The translations under genes were made by a program, and so were the position numbers. A stretch of 64,000 bases of DNA, taken from positions 62,001 through 126,000 of the forward strand of contig JAISEG010000005.1 in assembly GCA_031264245.1 (NCBI GenBank), given 5' to 3'. Source of the DNA: Oscillospiraceae bacterium. Lineage in GTDB: Bacteria; Bacillota; Clostridia; Oscillospirales; JAAYOS01. Position 1 is the stretch's first letter. Every line of letters begins with the position of its first letter. A model generated the notes under the pieces. That model saw nothing but the letters and a program-made list of their open reading frames with translations. It was not told where the DNA came from and ran no database searches. Positions 1 through 8,767 of the stretch are shown here, piece by piece.

Positions 1-1360
1 TATACGCTCCGTATTTCTCATACATCTCATTCATCGCGTCACGCAGGTTTTTCCCCTTTTCGGCGTAGCTTGCCGCCATTTCGCATATCAGCATCGACGC
101 CGTAACCGCGTCCTTGTCCCGGCAATAATCCCCCACAAGATACCCGAAGGACTCCTCGTAGGAGAAGATATAATGCCTGCCCTCAGGCTCAAGCTCCCCG
201 ATCCTCTCCGCGATGAACTTAAAGCCGGTGAAGGTTTCCTCCACCTCAAGCCCGTAATTTTCGCATATCGCGTCTATCATGTCGGAGGAAACAATGGTGC
301 GTATGGCGTAGGACTTTTCCGGGATAGCGCCCATGCGCTTCCTTGCCGACGCGATATATTCAAGCAGCAGCGCCCCGGTCTGGTTGCCGCTGAGCAGCGT
401 ATATTCGCCGTCCCTTTCACGGAACATCAGCCCCACCCTGTCCGAGTCCGGGTCTGTCCCTATAATGATATCCCCGCCGTGCCTTTTCGCGTATTCCAGC
501 GCGAGAGTGTAGCCCACAGCGTACTCGGGATTTGGATTTGCCACCGTCGGAAAGTTTCCGTCCGGTATCATCTGTTCCGCCACCGGGATTATATTCTTAA
601 CCCCGATCCGCCTGAGTATCTCAGGCACAAGCCTGTAGCCCGCTCCGTGAAACGGAGTGTAAACCACCTTAAACTCATCAGCTATCCTCCCCACAGTCCC
701 CCTGTCGATTGACTGCCCGAGCGCGCACGCCAAAAATTCCTCGTCGGTCTCTCCCCCCAGCATGGTGATGAGCCCGCCGCTCACAGCGCGGTCAAAGCCG
801 GTGAGCCTTGCCCCGGTGAATATATCGGTGTCCCTTATCTCCGCTTCAACAATCCGCGCATGCTCCGGCGGCAGCTGCGCCCCGTCCTCCCAGTAGGCCT
901 TATATCCGTTGTATTCCTTCGGATTGTGCGACGCCGTAACATTGATTCCGGCAATGCACCCGTACCTTTTTATGGCAAAGCTAAGCTCGGGGGTGGGGCG
1001 CAGCCCGTCAAACAAAAATACCTTTATCCCGTTTGCCGCCAGCACGCAGGCAGCTTCACGCGCGAAGCGCTCGGAGTTTATCCGGCAGTCATACGCTATC
1101 GCCGCCCCGCGCTCCTCCCCGCCGTTCGCTTTTATAAGCTTCGCGAGGGCCTGGGTGGTCTGACGGATGACATAGATGTTCATCCGGTTAAGCCCCATCG
1201 CCATTACCCCTCTGAGTCCCGCGGTGCCGAACCCCAGCGGCGCGTAAAACCTGCTCTCCAGCTCCTTTTCGTTTCCCTCGAGCTGCAAAAGCTCGTTTCT
1301 TTCTTCCTCTGTCAATACGGGCGTTTCCAGCCACCTCCGGTACTCGTCATTGTAGCTCAT
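1..1360 (-). CDS. phosphoglucomutase/phosphomannomutase family enzyme, C-terminus cut by window edge
   Basis: This enzyme interconverts hexose 1- and 6-phosphates through a phosphoserine, feeding glycolysis or nucleotide-sugar synthesis in the cytoplasm. The visible 453 codons carry the three family signatures in order: the active-site serine loop TASHNPKEYNG, the metal loop GTDPDSDRVG and the sugar-recognition loop YEESFGYLVG. Length and order fit the large (about 570 aa) PgcA-like type. The start is taken at the ATG at 1360 (protein begins MSYNDEYRRWL), which aligns with the start supplied by the same hairpin element in front of the GntR gene; an in-frame ATG at 1372 is possible. The gene lies 172 bp downstream of rel on the same strand. 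Glucose versus mannose specificity cannot be read from sequence. Confidence 0.93.
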   Translation of the reverse strand, partial: MSYNDEYRRWLETPVLTEEERNELLQLEGNEKELESRFYAPLGFGTAGLRGVMAMGLNRMNIYVIRQTTQALAKLIKANGGEERGAAIAYDCRINSERFAREAACVLAANGIKVFLFDGLRPTPELSFAIKRYGCIAGINVTASHNPKEYNGYKAYWEDGAQLPPEHARIVEAEIRDTDIFTGARLTGFDRAVSGGLITMLGGETDEEFLACALGQSIDRGTVGRIADEFKVVYTPFHGAGYRLVPEILRRIGVKNIIPVAEQMIPDGNFPTVANPNPEYAVGYTLALEYAKRHGGDIIIGTDPDSDRVGLMFRERDGEYTLLSGNQTGALLLEYIASARKRMGAIPEKSYAIRTIVSSDMIDAICENYGLEVEETFTGFKFIAERIGELEPEGRHYIFSYEESFGYLVGDYCRDKDAVTASMLICEMAASYAEKGKNLRDAMNEMYEKYGAY

Positions 1361-1446
1361 ATCAACCGCCATTTCTCAGGCGACACAAAATAGTTGTGAA
1401 TTATGCGCACTCGTCATCCATCGCCTGAGAGATGATAAGCGGTTTA
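1358..1446 (-). promoter_or_regulatory. dispersed leader hairpin, copy A, overlapping the mutase start
   Basis: On the minus strand TCTCAGGCGA (1430-1421) pairs with TCGCCTGAGA (1383-1374). AACCGC (near 1445) pairs with GCGGTT (1369-1364), just upstream of the ATG at 1360. The loop shares ATTCACAACTA with copy B at 49239-49332. Copy B has AACCTC/GAGGTT where this copy has AACCGC/GCGGTT, so the pairing is kept although the bases differ. Here the stem is imperfect, with an internal loop next to the start codon. Its function is unknown; control of translation is an inference. Confidence 0.6.
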
Positions 1447-1459
1447 TTTTTTTAATATT

Positions 1460-1487
1460 TGATAGCGTGAATTTATTCACGCTATCA
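1460..1487. terminator. hairpin between rel and the mutase gene
   Basis: GATAGCGTGAAT and ATTCACGCTATC form a 12-13 bp stem with a 2-4 nt loop. On the minus strand it follows rel, but no clean U-run follows it, so it may be a processing or stability hairpin rather than an efficient terminator. Confidence 0.4.
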
Positions 1488-1544
1488 GTCCTTTTCCGCT
1501 TTGTTATAAGTTAGGGCACACCCCAATTATATACCGCCCGTTTG

Positions 1545-3731
1545 TCAATTGTCGTAGCTTTTTCGCGACACCCTCACAACGCCGTTTATTCTTGCCAGTC
1601 TCGTCAGCGCAAGGCGCAGCTGTTCAATATCCTTGACGTCAAACGCCATGTTGACGACATTGTAGCCATCGCTGAAGCGCCTGGCGTTCAACAGGTTTAC
1701 CGATATGTGCATCGCGGACAGCGCCGTCATGATGTCAACCACCAGGTCCGGACGGTCCTTTGCCGAAAGCTCGATGCTTGTTTCGTATTTATCCCCCGTC
1801 TCCTCCGCCCAGTAGACCTTAAGCCACCGCCCCTCATCGTGGGCGCGCTCCAGCGCCGACACGTTCTGGCAGTCCTTGCAGTGTATCGAAACGCCGTACC
1901 CCCTGGTGACAAAGCCGATGATATCGTCCCCCGGAACAGGGGTGCAGCATCTGGAAAACTTCACAAGACAGTTGTCTATCCCCTCGACTATTACCCCCGA
2001 TTCGGAGCGCTTCGGCTTCTTTGGCGGCGCCTTTACCGCCGTTTCCTCTTTGCCCAGCTTATTTAGCCTGACAAGCTCGTCTCTGACCCTGTTCGCCGCC
2101 CGTATGGACGTAATGCCTCCGTAGCCTATGGCGGCGTACAGCTCCTCAAGGCTTCCGAAGCTCACCCGCTTTAAAACGCTGGGAAGCACATCCTCGCCGG
2201 ATATGTCGGCGGGGGAAAAGCCCAGCTTCCTTATCTGGGTTTCAAACATCTCTCTTCCCCGGGCGATGTTTTCCTCACGCTTCTCCTTTTTGAACCATTG
2301 CCTTATTTTGTTCCTCGCCTCCGGGGTCTTTGCAATTTCAAGCCAGCCCCGGCTGGGACCGTGAATGGTCTTGGAGGTGATTATCTCGACTATGTCCCCG
2401 TTTTGCAGGAGGTAATCGTAGGTCGCGATCTTCCCGTTCACCTTTGCCCCGGTCATACGGTTGCCGACGGCGGAGTGTATCGCGTACGCGAAATCGATCG
2501 GGGTCGCGCCGGCGGGCAGGTTTATCACGTCCCCCTTCGGGGTAAACACAAACACCTCGTCCGCGAACATGTCTATTTTCAGGGTGCGTATAAATTCGTC
2601 CGCATCCGCATCCTCCTGTGTTTCAAGCAGCCGCCGCACCCACTCCAGCTTCTGGTCAAGCGAGACTCCGCCCTGCACACCGGACTTGTACTTCCAGTGC
2701 GCCGCGATCCCGTATTCCGCCGTGTGGTGCATCTCCCACGTGCGTATCTGCACCTCGAACGGCATCCCCTCCCTGCCTATCACGGTCGTGTGGAGGGATT
2801 TGTACAGGTTGGGCTTAGGGGTTGAAATATAGTCCTTAAACCGCCCCGGTATCGGCTTGTATACGTCGTGTACTATCCCGAGCACATTGTAGCAGTCCAC
2901 CATCTCGTCCACAACTATCCTCACCGCGTACAGGTCGTAAATCTCGTACATCGCCTTCTGCTGGTTGTACATCTTTCGGTATATTGAATAGACGTGCTTT
3001 ATCCTGCTCTGTATTTCCGCCTTTATCCCATATTCAACCAATTTCTCCGAAAGATTTTCTTTTATATGAGCTAAAAAATTCTGATGATTTGCCTCCCTCT
3101 CGCTCAGCTCATCAGTAATTTCCTTGTATCCGACCGGGTCAAGACATTTAAGCGCCAGATCCTCAAGCTCGCTTTTGATCCTCTGTATTCCCAGCCTGTG
3201 TGCAAGCGGCGCGTATATCTCCATCGTTTCCAGCGCCTTGTCCCGTCGCTTTTGCTCATCCCAGTATTCGCTTGTACGCATGTTGTGCAGCCTGTCGGCA
3301 ATCTTTATAAGTATTACCCTTATGTCCTTTGCCATGGCGAGCAGCATCTTTCTCAGGTTTTCCATCTGCTCGTCTTCCTTGTAGGTGTACTGCACCCTTG
3401 TCAGCTTTGTTACGCCGTCCACAATAGTCGCCACCGACTGCCCGAACTCACGCTTTATGTCCTCATACCCGTACTCCGTGTCCTCGATGACGTCGTGTAA
3501 AAGCGCGGATATCATGGAATCCTCATCCATCCCCATCTCGAATATGATCTTGGCGACCTCGAGTGGGTGGATTATATACGGTTCACCTGATTTCCTCATT
3601 TGACCGGCGTGTGAGTCGCGGGCATATTCATACGCCTTCTTTATCCTGTCCGTATTCACCGCAGGGCTGCCCTGCGCCATTTTGCCCAGTATGTCTTCAA
3701 ATCTTTTGTCCGTTTCAAAATCGGTATTCAT
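1545..3731 (-). CDS. relA: bifunctional (p)ppGpp synthetase/hydrolase (RelA/SpoT family)
   Basis: A 728-residue long RSH protein that makes and degrades the stringent-response alarmone (p)ppGpp. Domains in order: HD hydrolase (about 30-180, with H55, the HD pair at 79-80 and ED at 83-84 intact), synthetase (about 230-350, with RFKDYISTPKPNLYKSLHT), TGS (about 395-455), a cysteine-containing linker (RCCTPVPGD) and a C-terminal ACT domain (about 655-728). Both catalytic halves look intact, as expected for the single Rel enzyme of Firmicutes. Its ATG overlaps the recJ stop by 4 bp (ATGA), so the two are translationally coupled; recJ-rel adjacency is common in Clostridia and Bacilli. Confidence 0.97.
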   Translation of the reverse strand: MNTDFETDKRFEDILGKMAQGSPAVNTDRIKKAYEYARDSHAGQMRKSGEPYIIHPLEVAKIIFEMGMDEDSMISALLHDVIEDTEYGYEDIKREFGQSVATIVDGVTKLTRVQYTYKEDEQMENLRKMLLAMAKDIRVILIKIADRLHNMRTSEYWDEQKRRDKALETMEIYAPLAHRLGIQRIKSELEDLALKCLDPVGYKEITDELSEREANHQNFLAHIKENLSEKLVEYGIKAEIQSRIKHVYSIYRKMYNQQKAMYEIYDLYAVRIVVDEMVDCYNVLGIVHDVYKPIPGRFKDYISTPKPNLYKSLHTTVIGREGMPFEVQIRTWEMHHTAEYGIAAHWKYKSGVQGGVSLDQKLEWVRRLLETQEDADADEFIRTLKIDMFADEVFVFTPKGDVINLPAGATPIDFAYAIHSAVGNRMTGAKVNGKIATYDYLLQNGDIVEIITSKTIHGPSRGWLEIAKTPEARNKIRQWFKKEKREENIARGREMFETQIRKLGFSPADISGEDVLPSVLKRVSFGSLEELYAAIGYGGITSIRAANRVRDELVRLNKLGKEETAVKAPPKKPKRSESGVIVEGIDNCLVKFSRCCTPVPGDDIIGFVTRGYGVSIHCKDCQNVSALERAHDEGRWLKVYWAEETGDKYETSIELSAKDRPDLVVDIMTALSAMHISVNLLNARRFSDGYNVVNMAFDVKDIEQLRLALTRLARINGVVRVSRKSYDN

Positions 3732-5821
3732 ATCCCCGTCTCACCATCCTTCGCGCAGTCAACTTCAGTGAACTCCTTCAGTCTCCTGATAATTTTTGAA
3801 TCGTTTAGGTTTATAGGCGTCTCCTCAAGCAGGGTAATAACAAGCGAATCGTCCCGCCCGTCATAGGTCAGGCGGTTCATCTCCCTGAGCGCGTCCATGC
3901 AGACGAGCAGCTTCACGCAGGTCTCGGTCTCCATATGCTCCTCTCTGCATATATTCCGGCACATCGGCCCGAGCCTCGCGTATACCCGCCTGTTTTCATC
4001 GCAGTTGCGTTTCAGATGCCGCAAAAGCGCAATAAATTCCTTCTTCCCCGGAAAGAGCCGCAGCGCCTCCTCCCGCGAAAGCCCCTCGCCTCTTTCCAGC
4101 CGCTCATACAGCTCCTTCTCCCGCCTGTATTTTTCTTGCTCATCAGGGGACAGCCTCATTTCAAATATTATAAATTTGAGAGCTTCCTCACCCCTGCGCC
4201 CGTTTATTTCCACTCTGCAAACGATGTCTGCCGTATCGCCGTCACACGCGTCCATCCGCGCCATATCCATGCCGTAATAAAAGGCGTGATATGTCTTAAA
4301 GCCCTTTGCCGCCTTCATCCTCAGGTTTCTGCCCCAACCCAGCGGCACTATCTCGGAAAGCTTTACCCCGCGTATAAGAAACAGCGGCGGGCAATTCTCC
4401 GCGCCATACGGCTCCAGCGCCTCCAGCTCCCGTATGCTTTCCACCGGGGGCAGATTCTCCTCGCAGACAATATCTACGTTTAAATGCGTCGGCGCAAGCT
4501 CGCCTGAAACCGCCTTAACCGCCTCGCTCAGCGCCGGGATGTTTTCTTCGTCAATTGTAAACCCCGCCGCGTATTCGTGTCCTCCCCATGAGGAAAACAG
4601 CTGCGAAATCCTTGTCATGGCGTCGTAAATGTTGATTCCGAAAAAGCTCCGCGCCGAGCCCTTTCCGATTCCGTCCCGGACGGCTATTAAAAATACCGGG
4701 CAGGCGTATCTCTCGGACAGGCGGGACGCGACGATCCCGATCACTCCCTGATGCCACCCCTCGCCGGACAGCACAAGCACATCCTGTTTCCCCTCCCGCG
4801 ATATTATCCCTTCAGCAAGGCTCGCCGCTTCCTCGTATATGTCGTTTTCTATATTTTGACGCTGCTTGTTCAGCCCGCAGAGACGCTTTACAAGCTTCTC
4901 CGCGACCGCGTTGTCCTCGGTCAGCAAAAGCTCGACCGCGTCCCGCGGATCTCCCAGCCTCCCGGCGGCGTTTATCCGCGGCGCCACGGAATACCCGAGA
5001 ACTCCGGTGTTTACCTGCTTCACCTCTCCGACCGCCTCGCAAATCAGCGCCCTCAGCCCCAGCCTTTTGTTTTGATTTATAATCCCGATCCCCCGTGAAA
5101 CGAGCGCCCTGTTCACTCCTGTCAGCGGCATTACGTCCGCGATCGTCCCCAGCGCCGCCAGGTCGCAATACCTCTCCAGCAGATTCTCAAGCATATCCCC
5201 GCCATCATACGCAAGCATAAGCAGAAAGGTTACCGTTACCCCCGATATCAGCTTCACGGGGTAACCGCAGTCCTTTCTGCAAGGATTGACCACCGTTGAA
5301 GCCGGCAGCCTTCCGCAGCTTTCGTGGTGGTCGGTAATTATAAATTCAATGCCCGCGGTCTTTGCGTACTCGACCTCATCATACGCCGTCACGCCGGTAT
5401 CCACCGTAATGACCAGCGAGACCCCCTCGCCCTTCAGATAGTCTATTCCACACCTGCTGATACCGTACCCGTCCTCCTGCCTGTGCGGGATGTAGTACAT
5501 GCAGTCTGCGCCCTTTTCCCTCAACCAGTCGTAAAGCAGGCATACGGAGGTTATCCCGTCCACATCATAGTCCCCGTATACCGCGATTTTTTCCCCGCGT
5601 TCCAGCGCCCTTCCCAGCCTGTCAACCGCGGCGTCCATGTCCTTTAGAAGCATTGGGTCGTCCAGACGCAGCCGCGTATCCAAAAAATCCGCCGCCGACT
5701 CAGGCGTGTCAAAGCCTCTGGCTATCAGTGTTTTCGCGACATATTCATTAATTCCGTTTGAAACGAGCAGTTTTTCCGCCTGGGTATCCGTCTTTGGCAT
5801 TATCCATTGCTTGCCCTGCAT
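3728..5821 (-). CDS. recJ: single-stranded-DNA-specific exonuclease RecJ
   Basis: A 5'-3' ssDNA exonuclease of recombination and mismatch repair. The 697-residue protein has the DHH-phosphoesterase motifs VYGDYDVDG (81-89) and DHH (164-166), the later GTIADVMPL and GGHEYAAGF motifs, and a long C-terminal OB-fold/RecJ-specific region. The start at 5821 has a strong AAGGAGG about 10 nt upstream. It lies 24 bp downstream of the metallophosphoesterase gene and overlaps rel at its 3' end, forming a NYN-phosphoesterase-recJ-rel operon. Nothing appears damaged. Confidence 0.96.
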   Translation of the reverse strand: MQGKQWIMPKTDTQAEKLLVSNGINEYVAKTLIARGFDTPESAADFLDTRLRLDDPMLLKDMDAAVDRLGRALERGEKIAVYGDYDVDGITSVCLLYDWLREKGADCMYYIPHRQEDGYGISRCGIDYLKGEGVSLVITVDTGVTAYDEVEYAKTAGIEFIITDHHESCGRLPASTVVNPCRKDCGYPVKLISGVTVTFLLMLAYDGGDMLENLLERYCDLAALGTIADVMPLTGVNRALVSRGIGIINQNKRLGLRALICEAVGEVKQVNTGVLGYSVAPRINAAGRLGDPRDAVELLLTEDNAVAEKLVKRLCGLNKQRQNIENDIYEEAASLAEGIISREGKQDVLVLSGEGWHQGVIGIVASRLSERYACPVFLIAVRDGIGKGSARSFFGINIYDAMTRISQLFSSWGGHEYAAGFTIDEENIPALSEAVKAVSGELAPTHLNVDIVCEENLPPVESIRELEALEPYGAENCPPLFLIRGVKLSEIVPLGWGRNLRMKAAKGFKTYHAFYYGMDMARMDACDGDTADIVCRVEINGRRGEEALKFIIFEMRLSPDEQEKYRREKELYERLERGEGLSREEALRLFPGKKEFIALLRHLKRNCDENRRVYARLGPMCRNICREEHMETETCVKLLVCMDALREMNRLTYDGRDDSLVITLLEETPINLNDSKIIRRLKEFTEVDCAKDGETGI

Positions 5822-5845
5822 AAAAAAACTGCCCTCCTTTTAAAA

Positions 5846-6691
5846 TTATTTGCTCCTCAGTGTGATTATGGGGATATGCGGCCGGTTAAAGACCCTGAAG
5901 CTTATCCCCGCGTTGCCGATCCCCCGGCTTGTAACCATTGTAAGCCCATCTATTTCGTACAGCCCGTTTGTGTACTTGGGAAATATTACCCTCCCCGGTC
6001 CTATGAGCCCGTCGGTGAAGGGCAGCCTGATAAGTCCGCCGTGAGCATGTCCCGTAAGCGCGAGCGCCACATCCAGCTTTGCTATTTCCTCCGCCCGGTC
6101 GTATCTGTGATTGAGCATCACTATGGGCGCCCGGCTTTTATCCCGGACAAGCTCGACCGCCCTCTGCATGGTTATCATGCCCGCGGGACCGTTCGGATCG
6201 TCAATACCCAGCAATATCAGCTCTTCCCCGCCGATATTCAATATCTCGGACTGGTTTCTAAGTACGTTTACCCCCGCGGTTTCAAGGTCCTTAAATACCG
6301 CCGAGGCAATTTTTGAGCCGTATTCATGGTTTCCCGGCACATAATAGACCGGAGCCACACCGCATAACGTCCTCGCGGTCGTGTACACCATCCCGACGTC
6401 CCCCGCGTTATCAATATAATCCCCCGTTATAACTATTATATCAGGCTTTTCCTCCCTGATAACGTTCGCCAGATCAATATTATACTTGCCGAACTCGGCT
6501 CCGTGCAGGTCGGAAATGTGGGCGATCCTGTATCCGTCAAAGACCTTCGGAAGACCTTTTATAAAGACCTCAAGCCTTTCCACCTCCAGCGCCCTGTTGG
6601 AGATATACAGCTCGGTGACGCTCATCGCCACAAATATGACCGTAAAAACCGCGAATACCTTGTTCTTTGTCCTTTTTTTATTGTTTCCCAT
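5846..6691 (-). CDS. membrane-anchored metallophosphoesterase (YkuE-like)
   Basis: A calcineurin-type phosphoesterase of 281 residues with one N-terminal membrane segment (about residues 10-30) after a lysine-rich start. The metal-binding blocks are visible in order: ISDLHG, GDYID, GNHEYG, LNH and TGHAHGG. Related proteins act on nucleotides or phospholipids at the cell surface; the substrate here is unknown. The start at 6691 is preferred because TAGGA lies about 9 nt upstream, while the ATG at 6709 has no ribosome binding site. The start overlaps the end of the upstream NYN gene, indicating one operon. Confidence 0.88.
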   Translation of the reverse strand: MGNNKKRTKNKVFAVFTVIFVAMSVTELYISNRALEVERLEVFIKGLPKVFDGYRIAHISDLHGAEFGKYNIDLANVIREEKPDIIVITGDYIDNAGDVGMVYTTARTLCGVAPVYYVPGNHEYGSKIASAVFKDLETAGVNVLRNQSEILNIGGEELILLGIDDPNGPAGMITMQRAVELVRDKSRAPIVMLNHRYDRAEEIAKLDVALALTGHAHGGLIRLPFTDGLIGPGRVIFPKYTNGLYEIDGLTMVTSRGIGNAGISFRVFNRPHIPIITLRSK

Positions 6692-7439
6692 TCTTTTTGT
6701 TCCTAACATATATGTGCTTGATGTTCGAGTTTCCCGTCTCCCTCACATCTATCTCGAGGCTGTCTATGGATTTTACCAGCGGGGTCAGACTTCTGTATCC
6801 GCAGTTTCTGGGGTCAAAGTCCGGCTGCTTCTTGATAAGCAAATTCCCAAGCTCGCCTAAAAACGCCCAGCCGTCCTCATCCCCCAGGTCCTGGATGGAG
6901 GTCGTAATCAGCTTGAGCGTCTTTTTAGGTATATTCTTGTCCGCCACCTTTTTCCTTTCACCGCCGGTCGTCTGCGTCTCCGCAGCGGTTTCATTGTTGC
7001 TTGCAAGTATCTCGAGATACAAAAATTTGTCGCAGGCTACTATGAAGGGATTCGGCGTTTTCTTCTCCCCAAAGCCTATGACAGTGAGCCCCGATTCCCG
7101 GATTCTTAAAGCGAGCCTGGTAAAATCCGAGTCGGAGGAAATCAGGCAGAACCCGTCCACCTTTCCGTCATACAATATGTCCATCGCATCAATTATCATG
7201 GCGGAGTCGGTTGAGTTCTTCCCCGTTGTGTAGCCGAATTGCTGTACGGGAGTTATCGCGTTTTCCAGCAGCTCGCTTTTCCAGCCCGCCAGCTCGTTTC
7301 TTGTGAAGTCGCCGTATATACGCTTGATTGTCGGGGTTCCGTATATGGCGATCTCCTCCATTACGTTCTTAATGCTCTTCTTAGGCACGTTGTCGGCGTC
7401 TATCAAAACCGCCAGCCTCAAGTCGGTTAATTTTTGCAT
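6678..7439 (-). CDS. NYN-domain ribonuclease-like protein with C-terminal OST-HTH/LOTUS domain
   Basis: A 253-residue protein. Residues 1-140 form a NYN (PIN-like) fold with the acidic positions AVLIDADN, STDSAMIIDAMD and SSDSDF, plus GYTTGKN. The C-terminal 80 residues resemble an OST-HTH/LOTUS RNA-binding domain (KTLKLITTSIQ, LGNLLIKKQPDFDPRNCG). Such proteins are thought to bind or cleave structured RNA; the target is unknown. The ATG at 7439 (MQKLTDLRLAVLI) is preferred over an upstream ATG at 7487 because the domain begins there and GAGG lies upstream. It is the first gene of the operon with the phosphoesterase, recJ and rel. Confidence 0.87.
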   Translation of the reverse strand: MQKLTDLRLAVLIDADNVPKKSIKNVMEEIAIYGTPTIKRIYGDFTRNELAGWKSELLENAITPVQQFGYTTGKNSTDSAMIIDAMDILYDGKVDGFCLISSDSDFTRLALRIRESGLTVIGFGEKKTPNPFIVACDKFLYLEILASNNETAAETQTTGGERKKVADKNIPKKTLKLITTSIQDLGDEDGWAFLGELGNLLIKKQPDFDPRNCGYRSLTPLVKSIDSLEIDVRETGNSNIKHIYVRNKKNGKQ

Positions 7440-7518
7440 TGCATACTCGTTTCCTCGGGATTTGTGCTTCCCAATATTAATAATCAAATTGACGGCGAAG
7501 AACCTGCTTTACGCCACA

Positions 7519-7657
7519 GCGGGATATATATGTTATATAGGCGATTAACTTTAGAATGAGTTCTGTTTCCGGCTTAAAGCCGGAAAAGGACTTTACTCAT
7601 TCTTAAGTTAATTGACTATAATAGCCGCTTTCAGCTATTATAACATATATATCCCGC
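7519..7657. repeat. 139-bp nested palindromic element
   Basis: Three stems are nested. The outer arms are GCGGGATATATATGTTATA and its complement near 7639-7657. The middle arms are TTAACTTTAGAATGAGT (7545-7561) and ACTCATTCTTAAGTTAA (7595-7611). The inner hairpin is TTTCCGGCTT/AAGCCGGAAA. The middle arm recurs at 11063-11089 and 41304-41330. No coding sequence is present. The shape suggests a small non-autonomous (MITE-like) element. Confidence 0.7.
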
Positions 7658-7686
7658 TTATAAAAGAAAAAAGCGCAAATAAGTTG

Positions 7687-7794
7687 CTATAATACCAATC
7701 TCGGGTAAAAACATAGACAAGCCCTTCGGGGCGTAAAAGCATATATCCAACTTTTTCGCCCCGAAGGGCTATGTTTTTAACCCGGATTGGTATA
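7687..7794. repeat. 108-bp imperfect palindrome
   Basis: The left arm (7687-7733) contains ACCAATC, GGGT, AAAACATAG and CCCTTCGGGGCG. The right arm (7757-7794) is its near complement, with a 4-nt bulge (ACAA) in the left arm. It lies 30 bp from the nested palindrome and no gene is between them. It could fold as RNA or be a MITE-like insertion. Confidence 0.65.
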
Positions 7795-7872
7795 AATTGT
7801 TATTTTGAAAATTGCAGTATAATAACGTATTGGAACGGCATGACGCGGCTGTTTCCCGGGCAAACCTGCCGT

Positions 7873-8340
7873 TTATTTGGTGGGGCAATATATTACAGGC
7901 TTCAGTACGGCAGGTATTACAAAGCTTTTATACTCCTCATATTCGGAAAATTCCACCGAGGCGCTCGCTCCTCCGTTCTCCCTTTTCACTTCTATCAAAG
8001 CATCCCTTTCCTCGCCTGCTTTATTCCTGTAAAAATACCTCATAAGTATCTCCTCGTACACGTTCGGGGTGTATGACGTCATCCCGCGCAATTCAAATTC
8101 CTCCTTCGATATAAGCTTCTTTTCCCCATCCCGCAAAAAGAGAAGAAATATTTCGTTGTCAAGCCTCTTCCCCTCCTCTATGGAGCCGTTCACCGCGCTG
8201 AGAAGCTCATCGCCGAAAATTTGATGAACAAGCTTTACTTCACCGCCGGAGTATTCCTCAGTTCTAAGGATAAGGTGAAGCCCCGGCGTTTCCTCCCCTT
8301 TGAAATCACCCTCCACCTCATAATTTATAACAAGCCTCAC
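7873..8340 (-). CDS. hypothetical protein, 155 aa
   Basis: No family is recognised. The product is soluble, acidic and about one third charged. It has no signal peptide, membrane segment or metal motif, and β-strand-like alternation is prominent (MRLVINYEVEG, LHLILRTEEYSG). The start is a GTG at 8340 with GGAA about 8 nt upstream. The gene stands alone between the repeat cluster at 7519-7794 and the intergenic region upstream of the glycosidase on the other strand. Codon use matches neighbouring housekeeping genes, so it is probably a real gene. Confidence 0.6.
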   Translation of the reverse strand: MRLVINYEVEGDFKGEETPGLHLILRTEEYSGGEVKLVHQIFGDELLSAVNGSIEEGKRLDNEIFLLFLRDGEKKLISKEEFELRGMTSYTPNVYEEILMRYFYRNKAGEERDALIEVKRENGGASASVEFSEYEEYKSFVIPAVLKPVIYCPTK

Positions 8341-8623
8341 AATACCAATTCCTTTCCGTACGTATATTAATCCTGCCTCATTATATTTCCTTCGGGCAAA
8401 TAACGTTAACGATCTCTCCGCCGTGTGAATCCAGCAATAGATTTCCCCGCGAAATCCACTTCGTTAATTTGATATATTATCGTACAGAATTTGATATAAA
8501 TATAACCGCTCACGTACTTTATTTTCAAAAAACCGCCTGTTCATTTGATAAAAATGAATTTCTGATACTGATGTACATTTTATAATAATCGCTGCCGCCC
8601 CACAATGAACTATATAGTTTTTA

Positions 8624-8652
8624 TTGACAATAAAATGCTGTTGTTATATAAT
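8624..8652 (+). promoter_or_regulatory. sigma-A promoter for the glycosidase-like gene
   Basis: A perfect TTGACA (8624-8629) and TATAAT (8647-8652) are separated by 17 bp. Downstream in the leader, TTTCACTT (8669-8676) and AAGTGAAA (8698-8705) form an inverted repeat that could be an operator. The remaining 8341-8623 is AT-rich with no gene seen. Confidence 0.85.
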
Positions 8653-8767
8653 TATAGTATTCATATATGTTTCACTTAATGAAAGTTTTCTGTCCAAAAG
8701 TGAAATAAAGTGCGGTTCATTATTCAAGAAGTTTAATAAACTTAATTATTTATTTGGGAGGAAGACA

